64,000 nt of DNA, from contig NZ_NEGA01000004.1 in assembly GCF_002135315.1 (NCBI RefSeq), positions 124,001 to 188,000 of the forward strand. Direction: 5' to 3'. This document shows, one piece after another, positions 26,089 through 34,734 of this stretch. This stretch comes from Acinetobacter sp. ANC 3903 (GTDB taxonomy: Bacteria > Pseudomonadota > Gammaproteobacteria > Pseudomonadales > Moraxellaceae). Numbering within the stretch: position 1 is the stretch's first letter; each line of letters opens with the position of its first letter. Made by a program: the position numbers and the translations under genes. The notes below the pieces were generated by a model. It saw nothing but the letters and a program-made list of their open reading frames with translations, was not told where the DNA came from and did no database searches.

Positions 26089-27207
26089 TTAGAATTTGTA
26101 TTCTAAGCCTGTACCTAATACAGGTTGTTTAGTTTCCAAATCACCTTGTTCAAGCGTTAAATAACCGGCATAACCATACGCTTTTACTTGTTTGTTAAAT
26201 GCATAGTCTGCACCCACAAAAATTTGCTGCGCATCAAAATCTGATTTTGCTAATTTAAAGCTGGTGGTATTTTGGCTATATTGCGCTTTTACAGTCCAAG
26301 CTTTCGCAGTCGGAAGGTTATATTCCGCACCCACTAACCAGCCTTGTGAGTCATCAATATCTGCTGCTAATAGATCATTGCCTGCTGCATCTTCAACTTC
26401 AGAAGTTTGATAAAGCGCTTTAAGTGCCAAACCACCATCCAGGTTTACACGACCAATGGCACGAAGTGTATTTGCAGCAGCAAAAGCAGTTCCGGCAGCC
26501 CCAGCAGTTACTTCAGGTGTAGCTGCATTTAAAAAACCGCGGCCAGCAAAAGTACTTGGAATTGCTTTGTCATAAGCAATACCTGCCACAACCACCGGAC
26601 TGTCATATACTACAGATGCAGACCATGCATCACCTAAGCCACGACCGGCAGTTTTAGATGCGCCATTGCCTTTTGCAATGCCTGAAGCTTCACCAGAAGC
26701 CAATAAAGCATTTACTTTAATGGCACCTGTAGGCAATTTAATTGCCGGAGATTCATAAATGACCGCATTCGATATACGGGCTTCACCAGTAAAAATACCA
26801 GTCACATCGGCTTTGTTGGCTACATAGTTATTAAATGTATCCACTGGGCTTGAAAGCTGTTTCAATGGCGTGTCATGTGCACCCACTTTTAAAGTACCGA
26901 ATTGCGCATCTTTTAAACCGACAAAACGGTTACGTGTAGTCCAGTCTGTGTTATCACCATCTGCACTTAGGCCCCACTCAATCGCATAGACTGCGCTTAA
27001 ACGATCGTTAAGTTTTTCTTCACCTTTTAAACCTAGAAATGAGCTGTTTGAACTGACTTCAACAACGTCACGATCAGAAACAGGCGATGCATTATCTTCT
27101 GGTAAATAATCGATACTTGCATCAATTTCTCCATAAAGAGTTGGCGCTGCAAAAGTTGATCCCGCTAATACACTTAAAGCAATCGCTGCTGCTATTTTGG
27201 CTTTCAT
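26089..27207 (-). CDS. Outer-membrane general porin
   Basis: 372-residue precursor: signal peptide MKAKIAAAIALSVLAGSTFA, then a Gram-negative general porin (Porin_4-like) barrel. It opens with PTLYGEIDASIDY and carries the early NSSFLGLKGEEKL segment typical of these trimers. The C-terminal residue is aromatic (LEYKF), as needed for BAM-dependent assembly. Repeating amphipathic strands run throughout. Solute specificity unknown. An exact inverted repeat lies just upstream of the start. Single gene. Confidence 0.88.
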   Translation of the reverse strand: MKAKIAAAIALSVLAGSTFAAPTLYGEIDASIDYLPEDNASPVSDRDVVEVSSNSSFLGLKGEEKLNDRLSAVYAIEWGLSADGDNTDWTTRNRFVGLKDAQFGTLKVGAHDTPLKQLSSPVDTFNNYVANKADVTGIFTGEARISNAVIYESPAIKLPTGAIKVNALLASGEASGIAKGNGASKTAGRGLGDAWSASVVYDSPVVVAGIAYDKAIPSTFAGRGFLNAATPEVTAGAAGTAFAAANTLRAIGRVNLDGGLALKALYQTSEVEDAAGNDLLAADIDDSQGWLVGAEYNLPTAKAWTVKAQYSQNTTSFKLAKSDFDAQQIFVGADYAFNKQVKAYGYAGYLTLEQGDLETKQPVLGTGLEYKF

Positions 27208-27229
27208 TTATTAAGATTCCTAAATTATC

Positions 27230-27247
27230 TTGTAACAAATGTTACAA
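27230..27247. promoter_or_regulatory. Perfect inverted repeat before the porin gene
   Basis: TTGTAAC-AAAT-GTTACAA, 7-bp arms, centred about 30 bases upstream of the porin ATG. It could be an operator for a dimeric repressor or a hairpin in the leader. No T run, so it is not a terminator. Confidence 0.5.
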
Positions 27248-27319
27248 CTGTCTCTTATATTACAAAATGATTAATTTTATATTTATATATATTTTTTAGT
27301 ACTTTAGCTTGTCAGACAA

Positions 27320-28588
27320 TTAAACGGCGGAGGATGGCTTTTTTGTTACACAGTTGATCCAGCGCAAGATAAAAACAACAGACAGAATCGCAATGATATT
27401 AATGGCCAGCAAATAATCGGCATATCCCAGTGCATCGGCAAAAATTCCGCTTAAGCTATACAATCCGCCACTTACGGTTGCCATCAGCGAAACCTGAAAA
27501 GTGAAATCTGTGCCGGCCAAATGTTTACGGCTGTATTGCATCACCAAGGTGAGCATGACCACTAGTAACATCGCTGAAATCATGTCTTCAGCAGCATTAA
27601 TCAGATAAATCACCCAGGTTTCAATATGCCGTTGAGCCTCATATTGAAAAGCCAGCCAGGTATAAGCCGCCAGACTCAAAATCTTGAATATGGAAAAGAC
27701 CAGCAGTGCTTGAGCACGGGAAAGAAACTTGAGGCTAAAACCAGCCAGCCCGGCTCCCGCTAATGCCGCCACGGCACCGAGCATGGTCACATAGAGGCCA
27801 ATTTGCGAAAAGCTCAAACCTAAATCGACCATTAAGGGTTTCAGTAAAGGTCCGGATAAGCCATCGGCAATCTTAAATGTGATCAGGACTGCCAGCCATG
27901 CAGCAAGATTCGGAGTCCGATAAAAATAAGCCAGATAATTTTTTACTTTCTGCCAGCTAAAGCTTTCTGCTTCAGTCAGGGACGGCGTATGTTTCAGTCT
28001 ATGCGGTTCTTTAAAAAACAGAATGGGCAATGTATTGAGCAATACCAGTGCCGCCAAAATTAAAAAAGTGCTTTGCCAATCCAGCCAGTCCAGTGCCCAC
28101 AGAATGGCTCCCCCACCGACAATAAAACCCAGCCGTGAGCCGATCACCTGAAAAGTGTTGCCCCAATGCTGCTGCTGACTATGTAGCATATTGACCGCCA
28201 GACCATCAGTAGCAATGTCCTGGGTTGCCCCAACCAGATTCATGCTGAGTAAAGCTACAAAAAAAGCCAGTAAATATTCAGGCTGGTTTAAAGCTTGGAT
28301 GGGAAGAAAAGATAGACCCAGCAACACTGCGACACTGAGTAACTGGGTGGGTACAATCCAGCTACGGTAATGCCCAAATGCTGCATGACCGAAACGATCG
28401 ACCCAAGCTGCCCAGAAAATTTTAATCGACCAGGGCAACATCAATAATCCAAAGCCGCCAATATGGGCCAGCGATACCCCCTGGGCACGTAAAATCACCG
28501 GCAAAGCATGGGTCATAAAGCCTACCGGCAAACCCTGAGCCCAATATAAAGAAAACAATAAAATATAGAGCTTAGGTGAAGTCGGCAT
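27320..28588 (-). CDS. MFS transporter, AmpG/PAT-like
   Basis: A 422-residue membrane protein with about 12 helices. The opening LFSLYWAQGLPVGFMTHALPV and the following WSIKIFWAAWVDRF segment match the AmpG/PAT-type group of the major facilitator superfamily, as does GATQDIATDGLAV (AmpG-type loop). AmpG members import anhydro-muropeptides for cell wall recycling; others carry acetyl-CoA or siderophores. I would not assign the substrate. Single gene, reverse strand. Confidence 0.8.
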   Translation of the reverse strand: MPTSPKLYILLFSLYWAQGLPVGFMTHALPVILRAQGVSLAHIGGFGLLMLPWSIKIFWAAWVDRFGHAAFGHYRSWIVPTQLLSVAVLLGLSFLPIQALNQPEYLLAFFVALLSMNLVGATQDIATDGLAVNMLHSQQQHWGNTFQVIGSRLGFIVGGGAILWALDWLDWQSTFLILAALVLLNTLPILFFKEPHRLKHTPSLTEAESFSWQKVKNYLAYFYRTPNLAAWLAVLITFKIADGLSGPLLKPLMVDLGLSFSQIGLYVTMLGAVAALAGAGLAGFSLKFLSRAQALLVFSIFKILSLAAYTWLAFQYEAQRHIETWVIYLINAAEDMISAMLLVVMLTLVMQYSRKHLAGTDFTFQVSLMATVSGGLYSLSGIFADALGYADYLLAINIIAILSVVFILRWINCVTKKPSSAV

Positions 28589-28818
28589 ACTGTTCCCTGA
28601 GTCTCATGCCTTTCAAATTATTCATTTAAAGTTATTCATTTAAAATCATGTGTGTAGAGTTATATCTTTAGAGTCGTATCGTGAAACTTCAAGCAGATTG
28701 ATCATTGTGCTCAAGTCAGCTGGATCGTTGCGTACTTTTTGCCAATGCATCTTATTTTACAAAAGCTTAGCATATTTTTAAGCCTATAAAATTTTGTCAG
28801 GAAGTTCAATCAACGGCC
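28589..28818. other. Divergent intergenic region
   Basis: Short stretch between the MFS gene and the acyltransferase gene. It contains a tandem TTATTCATTTAAA duplication at about 28619-28645. No ORF or RNA seen. Confidence 0.35.
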
Positions 28819-29445
28819 ATGATCAAACATTTTCCTACATTGCCTGCTCAAGTTCCTGCCCGTAGCGGAAATTTAAGCCTAAATATTTTCAAAAAGATAT
28901 TTCTTGCCCAAGGCTGGAGTTTTGATGGCGAATTTCCCAACCTGCCTAAAGCGGTAGCGATTATTTCTCCGCATACGTCTAATATAGATGCCTGGCATGG
29001 CTTTACTGCCCTGCTTGGGCTAGGGATTAAAATTACCGTTTTTGGCAAACACACCTTATTTAACACACCGCTGAAACCCTTGCTGGAATGGATTGGCGTG
29101 ATTCCGGTCAATCGCAGCATTCAACAAGGTACAACTCAGCAAATTATTGACTTCATTAATACGCAACAGCAGATCTGGGTCGGTATGGCACCGGAAGGAA
29201 CACGCAAACAGGCCGAGTCGATTCGAAGCGGGTTTTATCGTATTGCAGTAGGTGCCCACATCCCTATTGTGATGTTTTCACTGGATTACAAAAACAAGGC
29301 CATTCACTGCCTGGGCGTGTTCTACCCGACTGGAAATTATGAGCAGGATCTGGAACAGATTCTGGATCAATATACCGGTAAATTTTCTCCAAAAAATCCG
29401 GGCTGGCTGGCCAAGCCTTTACAAAATCGTTTAAAAAACAACTAG
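28819..29445 (+). CDS. Lysophospholipid acyltransferase (PlsC-like) family protein
   Basis: A 208-residue acyltransferase. Motif I is HTSNID (H-X4-D), with SPHTSNIDAWHG near residue 50; motif III is APEGTRKQ. The LEWIGVIPVNRS segment provides the acceptor-binding arginine block. It would move an acyl chain onto a lysophospholipid or related glycerol at the inner membrane. It lies 63 bases ahead of a patatin-type lipoprotein gene, and both act on lipids, so co-regulation is plausible. Confidence 0.85.
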   Translation: MIKHFPTLPAQVPARSGNLSLNIFKKIFLAQGWSFDGEFPNLPKAVAIISPHTSNIDAWHGFTALLGLGIKITVFGKHTLFNTPLKPLLEWIGVIPVNRSIQQGTTQQIIDFINTQQQIWVGMAPEGTRKQAESIRSGFYRIAVGAHIPIVMFSLDYKNKAIHCLGVFYPTGNYEQDLEQILDQYTGKFSPKNPGWLAKPLQNRLKNN

Positions 29446-29508
29446 CCAAAGTGAAATTTATTTGTTGTGATGTGTGCAACATTGGCGATTTGATGTTCAA
29501 TTTCAACC

Positions 29509-30426
29509 ATGAAACTTGCACACTATTCCTGTATTGGCTTACTTGGACTGAGCCTGATTGGCTGTGATAAAGCCACTCAAACCCCACCGCAAACTACAAG
29601 CATAAAAGCGCGTGAACCTGTGATTGCCATCGCTTTAGGCGGTGGCGGCGCCAAAGGCTTTGCCCATATCGGGGTGCTGAAAGTTTTAGAGTCACATGGC
29701 ATTAAACCGAAAATTGTCACTGGCACCAGTGCCGGCAGTTTTGTCGGCAGTATTTACGCCAGTGGTAAAACACCGTATCAATTGCAGCAAATTGCCCTGA
29801 CGCTGAAAGAATCGGACATCCGTGACCTAACCCTGAACAGTCAAGGCATTGTACAAGGTCAAAAATTGCAGAATTATGTGAACCAGCACATTGCCAATAA
29901 ACCGATTGAACAGTTCCCGATTCGCTTTGCCGCTGTCGCGACCCGTCTGGACACCGGGCTTAAAGCGGAATTTATTAAAGGCAATGCCGGTCAGGCCGTG
30001 CGTGCCTCATGCAGTATCCCCAATGTATTTGTGCCAGCCACCATTGGCGGAAAACAATATGTGGATGGCGGTCTGGTCAGTCCGATTCCAGTAAAAACAG
30101 CCAAAGCTATGGGCGCAGATATCGTCATTGCCGTGGATATTTCTGCGCGCCCCGAAGGCTCTAAACCACTGAATATGTGGGGGCTGCTGGATCAGACCAT
30201 TAATATTATGGGACAGCAAAGCATCAATGAAGAACTGGGTCAGGCCAATGTGGTGATTCAACCTAAAGTGGGGCATTTGGGAACTCTGGATTTAAAAGCC
30301 AGCAATCAGTCTATTCTGGAAGGTGAGAAAGCAGCCCAGCTCAAAATCGTTGCCATTGACAAGGCGATTAGCGATTTTAAAAAATCAGCCGCTGCATTCA
30401 AGCCTACTGCAAAATCCAGAATTTAA
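29509..30426 (+). CDS. Patatin-like phospholipase lipoprotein (RssA-type)
   Basis: 305 residues. A lipoprotein signal ends in LSLIGC (lipobox, Cys about 19). The patatin domain has the oxyanion loop GGGGAKGFAHIG, the nucleophile elbow GTSAG (Ser) and the partner aspartate in VDGGLVSPIP. It should hydrolyse acyl esters in the envelope. Many relatives are cytoplasmic; the lipoprotein signal points to an envelope location here. Translation probably starts at 29509, since earlier bases give no better start. Confidence 0.87.
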   Translation: MKLAHYSCIGLLGLSLIGCDKATQTPPQTTSIKAREPVIAIALGGGGAKGFAHIGVLKVLESHGIKPKIVTGTSAGSFVGSIYASGKTPYQLQQIALTLKESDIRDLTLNSQGIVQGQKLQNYVNQHIANKPIEQFPIRFAAVATRLDTGLKAEFIKGNAGQAVRASCSIPNVFVPATIGGKQYVDGGLVSPIPVKTAKAMGADIVIAVDISARPEGSKPLNMWGLLDQTINIMGQQSINEELGQANVVIQPKVGHLGTLDLKASNQSILEGEKAAQLKIVAIDKAISDFKKSAAAFKPTAKSRI

Positions 30427-30525
30427 AAATTATGCTTTTTTAATATTCAAAGACTTATTCATCTGCTAAATTGATATAGAGACTAAAATGATCTCTATTC
30501 ATTTTTACAATACACGAGTAGATGT

Positions 30526-30999
30526 ATGGAATTTGCTTTCGAACCTTGGCATTGGTTTGTATTGGGTGTGTTGCTCATGCTTTCTGAATTAGTCATCCCC
30601 GCTTTCGCTGCACTGTGGTTTGGCATCGCAGCCATCATGGTGGGCGTTTTATACTGGATGTTCCCGATGATGGGGCTTACCACCCAACTGGTCACCTGGA
30701 TTATCTTGTCCGTTCTGTGTACTTTGCTGTGGTTTAAATTTATTAAACCGCTTTCGATTGATAAAACCAAAGCAGGTTTATCGCGTGAAGCCACCATCGG
30801 TCAAGTCGGCATGGTCATTCAAATTCATATGCAACATGACTTGATTACCGTGCGTTTTCCGATGCCGGTTTTAGGTTCAGATGAATGGAACTGCCGTTCA
30901 TTGTCACCAGTAAAAGTGGGTGATCGGGTACGCGTAATCGAAATTTCGGGTAATGATCTTGTGGTGAAACCCCACAATCCAAATAACGAAAATATATAA
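30526..30999 (+). CDS. NfeD-family membrane protein
   Basis: 157 residues: two or three N-terminal helices (WHWFVLGVLLMLSELVIPA, FGIAAIMVGVLYWMF) and a C-terminal OB-fold domain (GQVGMVIQ...KVGDRVRVIEISGNDLVVKP). NfeD proteins work beside SPFH-domain membrane proteins; the partner follows 14 bases later. The pair probably organises membrane microdomains or protease access. Confidence 0.9.
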   Translation: MEFAFEPWHWFVLGVLLMLSELVIPAFAALWFGIAAIMVGVLYWMFPMMGLTTQLVTWIILSVLCTLLWFKFIKPLSIDKTKAGLSREATIGQVGMVIQIHMQHDLITVRFPMPVLGSDEWNCRSLSPVKVGDRVRVIEISGNDLVVKPHNPNNENI

Positions 31000-31013
31000 A
31001 GTGAGGAAATAAC

Positions 31014-31868
31014 ATGTCTGGTGGAACGATTATTGTTTTAGCGCTGCTGGTTTTTGCCGGCGTGACCATTTTTAAAGGGGTACGTATCGTCCCGCAGGGT
31101 TATAAATGGATCGTGCAACGTCTGGGTAAATACCATACTACTCTGGGACCGGGACTCAGTTTTGTCATTCCTTATATTGATGAAGTGGCTTATAAAGTCA
31201 CCACCAAAGATATCGTGCTGGATATTCCCTCTCAGGAAGTGATTACCCGTGACAATGCGGTGCTGCTAATGAATGCCGTGGCCTATATCAATATCACCAC
31301 GCCGGAAAAAGCGGTGTATGGTATTGAAAACTATACCTGGGCCATTCAAAACCTGGTACAAACTTCACTGCGTTCTATTGTCGGTGAAATGGATCTGGAT
31401 GATGCTCTTTCTTCACGTGACCACATTAAGGCTAAACTGAAAGCTGCCATTTCCGATGATATTTCCGACTGGGGCATTACCTTAAAAACCGTTGAAATTC
31501 AGGATATCCAACCCTCATCGACTATGCAGGCAGCCATGGAAGCTCAGGCTGCTGCCGAGCGTCAGCGCCGTGCAACAGTGACCAAGGCAGATGGTGAAAA
31601 ACAGGCCGCCATTTTAGAAGCAGATGGCCGCCTGGAAGCTTCACGCCGTGATGCCGAAGCACAAGTGGTGTTGGCTGAATCCTCACAACGTGCCATCGAA
31701 ATGGTCACTTCGGCTGTCGGGGATAAAGAAATTCCTGTGGCCTATTTGCTGGGTGAACAATATGTCAAAGCCATGCAAGACATGTCTAAATCGCCGAATG
31801 CCAAAACTGTGGTATTACCTGCAGATATTCTCAGCACCATTCGTGGGGTGATGGGCCGAAATTCATAA
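31014..31868 (+). CDS. SPFH/band 7 membrane protein (QmcA/stomatin-like)
   Basis: 284 residues with one N-terminal helix (GGTIIVLALLVFAGVTIFKG). An SPFH domain follows (RIVPQGYKWIVQRLGKYH, ITRDNAVLLMNAVAYINI), then a long heptad region (MEAQAAAERQRRATVTKADGE). Such proteins form membrane-anchored oligomeric cages, often regulating FtsH-type proteases. RBS GTGAGGAAA precedes it, and it is transcribed with nfeD. Confidence 0.92.
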   Translation: MSGGTIIVLALLVFAGVTIFKGVRIVPQGYKWIVQRLGKYHTTLGPGLSFVIPYIDEVAYKVTTKDIVLDIPSQEVITRDNAVLLMNAVAYINITTPEKAVYGIENYTWAIQNLVQTSLRSIVGEMDLDDALSSRDHIKAKLKAAISDDISDWGITLKTVEIQDIQPSSTMQAAMEAQAAAERQRRATVTKADGEKQAAILEADGRLEASRRDAEAQVVLAESSQRAIEMVTSAVGDKEIPVAYLLGEQYVKAMQDMSKSPNAKTVVLPADILSTIRGVMGRNS

Positions 31869-31884
31869 GCACCTGTTCTTTATT

Positions 31885-31916
31885 AAAAAATAGACAGCAC
31901 TGGCTGTCTATTTTTT
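31885..31916. terminator. Terminator after the nfeD/SPFH operon
   Basis: TAGACAGC-ACTG-GCTGTCTA stem (8 bp) flanked by A and T runs, so it could work on both strands; 17 bases after the SPFH stop codon. Confidence 0.88.
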
Positions 31917-32047
31917 GGGCGCTGGAAAAATATCAGCAATTTTTTTTAATCTATGGTTAAATTTCGCGTTATTTTTTGAAATTATTTGCGCTTCTCTCCT
32001 AAAAGCCTGTGTTTCGATCTACTGTCCACCTTGTAACTGGATACCGT

Positions 32048-33538
32048 ATGAGCTCCCTGAATCCGACCCTGATTACCTTTCTTTTTTATATTGTCGCCAT
32101 GATCGCGATTGGCCTGATGGCTTATCGCGCAACCGCCAATTTCTCTGATTACATTTTGGGGGGGCGTCGTTTAGGTAGTTTTGTCACAGCGCTCTCTGCC
32201 GGTGCTTCAGATATGAGTGGCTGGTTGCTGATGGGACTTCCCGGCGCAATTTATCTTTCAGGCTTATCTGAAATGTGGATTGCCATTGGCCTGATTATTG
32301 GCGCATGGCTCAACTGGCTGTTGGTTGCCGGACGTTTACGTGTACACACCGAAGTTCAGCACAATGCCTTAACCTTGCCGGATTATTTTTCTAACCGTTT
32401 TAATGACCAAAAGAAAATCTTGCGCGTTACCTCTGCTTTCATCATTTTGATTTTCTTTGCTATTTATTGTGCTTCAGGCATGGTTGCAGGCGCACGTCTG
32501 TTTGAAAACATGTTTGATATGTCTTATAGCACGGCACTTTGGATCAGTGCCATTGCCACCATCAGCTATGTATTTATTGGTGGTTTCCTGGCTGTGAGCT
32601 GGACCGACACCATTCAAGCATCATTGATGATTTTTGCTCTGTTGCTCACCCCTATTGTGACTATTTTGAGTTTCTCGGACCTGTCGCAAATGACCCTGGC
32701 ACTTGAAGCTGCACGTCCGCAAGCCATGAATGTCATGGGGGATTTAAGCTTTGTTGCCATCATGTCGCTGCTTGCCTGGGGCTTGGGCTACTTTGGACAA
32801 CCGCATATTCTGGTTCGTTTTATGGCGGCAGATTCAGTTAAATCGATTCCCAATGCGCGCCGTATTGGTATGGCATGGATGACTTTATGCTTGGGCGGCG
32901 CAGTTGCGGCAGGTTTCTTTGGTATTGCCTACTTCCAGCAACATCCAGAACTTGCGGGAGCAGTGACAGCCAATCCAGAAACCGTATTTATGGAATTGAC
33001 CAAAATTCTGTTTAATCCATGGGTTGCCGGTATTGTTCTTGCAGCGATTTTAGCAGCGGTGATGAGTACCTTGAGCTGTCAGCTTTTAGTGTGTTCAAGC
33101 ACCTTAACTGAAGATTTCTACAAATCATTCTTGCGTAAAAATGCCACCCAAACCGAACTGGTTTGGATTGGCCGTTTAATGGTTTTACTGATTGCCCTGC
33201 TTGCAATCTGGATGGCTGGAAATCCTGAATCTAAAGTGCTTGGCCTGGTGGCTTATGCCTGGGCAGGTTTTGGTGCTGCCTTTGGTCCATTGATCATTCT
33301 TTCCTTGTTCTGGCGCCGTATGACCTTGAATGGTGCTCTGGCTGGTATGCTGGTGGGTGCGATTATGGTCGTACTTTGGAAAAACCTGTTTGCCGATACT
33401 GGCGTGTATGAAATTATTCCGGGCTTCATTTGTTCAATGATCGCGATTGTAGTGGTCAGCTTAATGGGTAAAGCACCTACAGAGGAAGTCACTGCGCGTT
33501 TCGATGAAGGTCAGCGTTTGTATCAAGAGTCTAAATAA
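32048..33538 (+). CDS. putP: Sodium/proline symporter PutP
   Basis: Sodium-coupled L-proline importer of the SSS family, about 13 helices, 496 residues. The N-terminal LGGRRLGSFVTALSAGASDMSGWLLMG block is characteristic (it includes the sodium and proline site region), as is FIGGFLAVSWTDTIQA. I prefer ATG 32048 (MSSLNPTLI) over 32009, because the extra 13 residues are polar and not family-like. No clear Shine-Dalgarno sequence. No putA gene in the window. Confidence 0.93.
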   Translation: MSSLNPTLITFLFYIVAMIAIGLMAYRATANFSDYILGGRRLGSFVTALSAGASDMSGWLLMGLPGAIYLSGLSEMWIAIGLIIGAWLNWLLVAGRLRVHTEVQHNALTLPDYFSNRFNDQKKILRVTSAFIILIFFAIYCASGMVAGARLFENMFDMSYSTALWISAIATISYVFIGGFLAVSWTDTIQASLMIFALLLTPIVTILSFSDLSQMTLALEAARPQAMNVMGDLSFVAIMSLLAWGLGYFGQPHILVRFMAADSVKSIPNARRIGMAWMTLCLGGAVAAGFFGIAYFQQHPELAGAVTANPETVFMELTKILFNPWVAGIVLAAILAAVMSTLSCQLLVCSSTLTEDFYKSFLRKNATQTELVWIGRLMVLLIALLAIWMAGNPESKVLGLVAYAWAGFGAAFGPLIILSLFWRRMTLNGALAGMLVGAIMVVLWKNLFADTGVYEIIPGFICSMIAIVVVSLMGKAPTEEVTARFDEGQRLYQESK

Positions 33539-33550
33539 TCTTTAAAGCAT

Positions 33551-33582
33551 AAAAAAAGAGGACCCTATGTCCTCTTTTTTTA
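33551..33582. terminator. Bidirectional terminator between putP and ispA
   Basis: AAAAGAGGAC-CCTAT-GTCCTCTTTT, with A and T runs on the two sides, lies between the convergent putP and ispA genes. Confidence 0.9.
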
Positions 33583-33605
33583 ATTCATTGTTTAGATTTA
33601 TTGAT

Positions 33606-34514
33606 TTAGCTTTTACGTGACAACAAAAATTGTGAAATCTGATTGAGTTCAGCAGCATCTTCGCCAAAGAAAGCCAGGGCTTGAAAGGCCTGATCATGCA
33701 GTTCTTGGGCATAGGCCTGAGCTTTGTCCAGCCCCATGAGTGCAGGATAAGTCGATTTCTCTACTTGCTGATCTTTACCGGCTGTTTTTCCTAATACTTC
33801 AGTATCGGAAATAATATCCAGAATGTCATCCTGCACCTGAAAAGCCAGTCCAATGGATTGTGCATATTCACGCAATTTAGGAATCGCTTGATCGGTGCCC
33901 TCAAACACGGTAACAGCTGCCATCATCACCGCTGCAGAAATCAGGGCACCGGTTTTATTGCGATGAATATTTTCCAATACCTGCTGATCGACATGCTTGC
34001 CTTCAGCCTGTAAATCCAGCACCTGGCCACAGACCATTTTTGAACTGGCAGTCGCCAAAATTTGCATCTGTTTTAAAATAATCGAATGATTCACCGCAGG
34101 CCCCTGATCAAACAGGCGGCTGCCCAAAATTTCAAAGGCCATCGACTGCAAGATATCTCCCGCCAGTAATGCGGTATCTTCACCAAAAGCCACATGACAG
34201 GTGGGTTGGCCACGACGCAATAAATCATTATCCATACAGGGTAAATCATCATGCGCCAGTGAATAGCAGTGAATCATTTCGATGGCGACGGCTGCACGGC
34301 GAACGGCTGCAAAATTAGCATTCGGTTTTAAGGCTGCAGTGGCATAACACAGTGCCGGACGTACACGTTTACCCCCAAGCATAACAGCATGATGCACTGC
34401 ACCTTTCAGCGGCTCCGGAATGGAAAATGCGTCTAATGCAGTCAATAAATCCTGCTGAATACGGTGTTGTGCTTGGGTTAATGCATTTGCTTGCACGTCA
34501 GTTAAAGATGACAC
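33606..34514 (-). CDS. ispA: Polyprenyl synthetase, farnesyl diphosphate synthase type
   Basis: Condenses IPP with DMAPP/GPP to farnesyl-PP for quinones and undecaprenyl phosphate. 302 residues. The two aspartate-rich motifs are HDDLPCMDND (first, DDxxxxD) and QVQDDILD (second, DDxxD). GGKRVRPALCYA at about 47-58 binds the diphosphate, as in IspA. Reverse strand; upstream it has two inverted-repeat structures (34544-34576 and 34604-34724). Confidence 0.93.
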   Translation of the reverse strand: MSSLTDVQANALTQAQHRIQQDLLTALDAFSIPEPLKGAVHHAVMLGGKRVRPALCYATAALKPNANFAAVRRAAVAIEMIHCYSLAHDDLPCMDNDLLRRGQPTCHVAFGEDTALLAGDILQSMAFEILGSRLFDQGPAVNHSIILKQMQILATASSKMVCGQVLDLQAEGKHVDQQVLENIHRNKTGALISAAVMMAAVTVFEGTDQAIPKLREYAQSIGLAFQVQDDILDIISDTEVLGKTAGKDQQVEKSTYPALMGLDKAQAYAQELHDQAFQALAFFGEDAAELNQISQFLLSRKS

Positions 34515-34543
34515 ATTCGCCTCGAATACTTTGCTTTGGTTAA

Positions 34544-34576
34544 TAGATCGGGAAAATTAAGAATGCGCCCGATCTA
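34544..34576. promoter_or_regulatory. Inverted repeat upstream of ispA
   Basis: TAGATCGGG at 34544-34552 and CCCGATCTA at 34568-34576 are perfect 9-bp arms around a 15-base loop, 30 bases upstream of the ispA ATG. No T run follows on either strand, so I read it as an operator or leader hairpin and not a terminator. Confidence 0.5.
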
Positions 34577-34603
34577 ATATACAATGCTCTTGTCACCATC
34601 GAC

Positions 34604-34724
34604 AGAGAACTTGCGATTCCTCATCTGCATGAGAATTAGATAGTCATGATCGTTTAAGCTTTGGCTAAGCGAACTTACCAATCAATGACAAGCAGCATGA
34701 TACTGCTTTCTCGCAAGATTCTCT
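34604..34724. ncRNA. Candidate structured RNA element between prpF and ispA
   Basis: AGAGAACTTGCGA (34604-34616) pairs with TCGCAAGATTCTCT (34711-34724) with one bulged base, closing a 94-base interior. On the reverse strand the interior holds three small hairpins: GCAG-tatcat-GCTGC, GGTAAG-TTCG-CTTAGCC (one bulge) and CTCAT-GCAG-ATGAG. The result is a cloverleaf-like multi-branched fold. Strand and function are unknown. No tRNA features (no CCA, no T-loop) are present. Confidence 0.45.
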
Positions 34725-34734
34725 ATCTGCTTTG

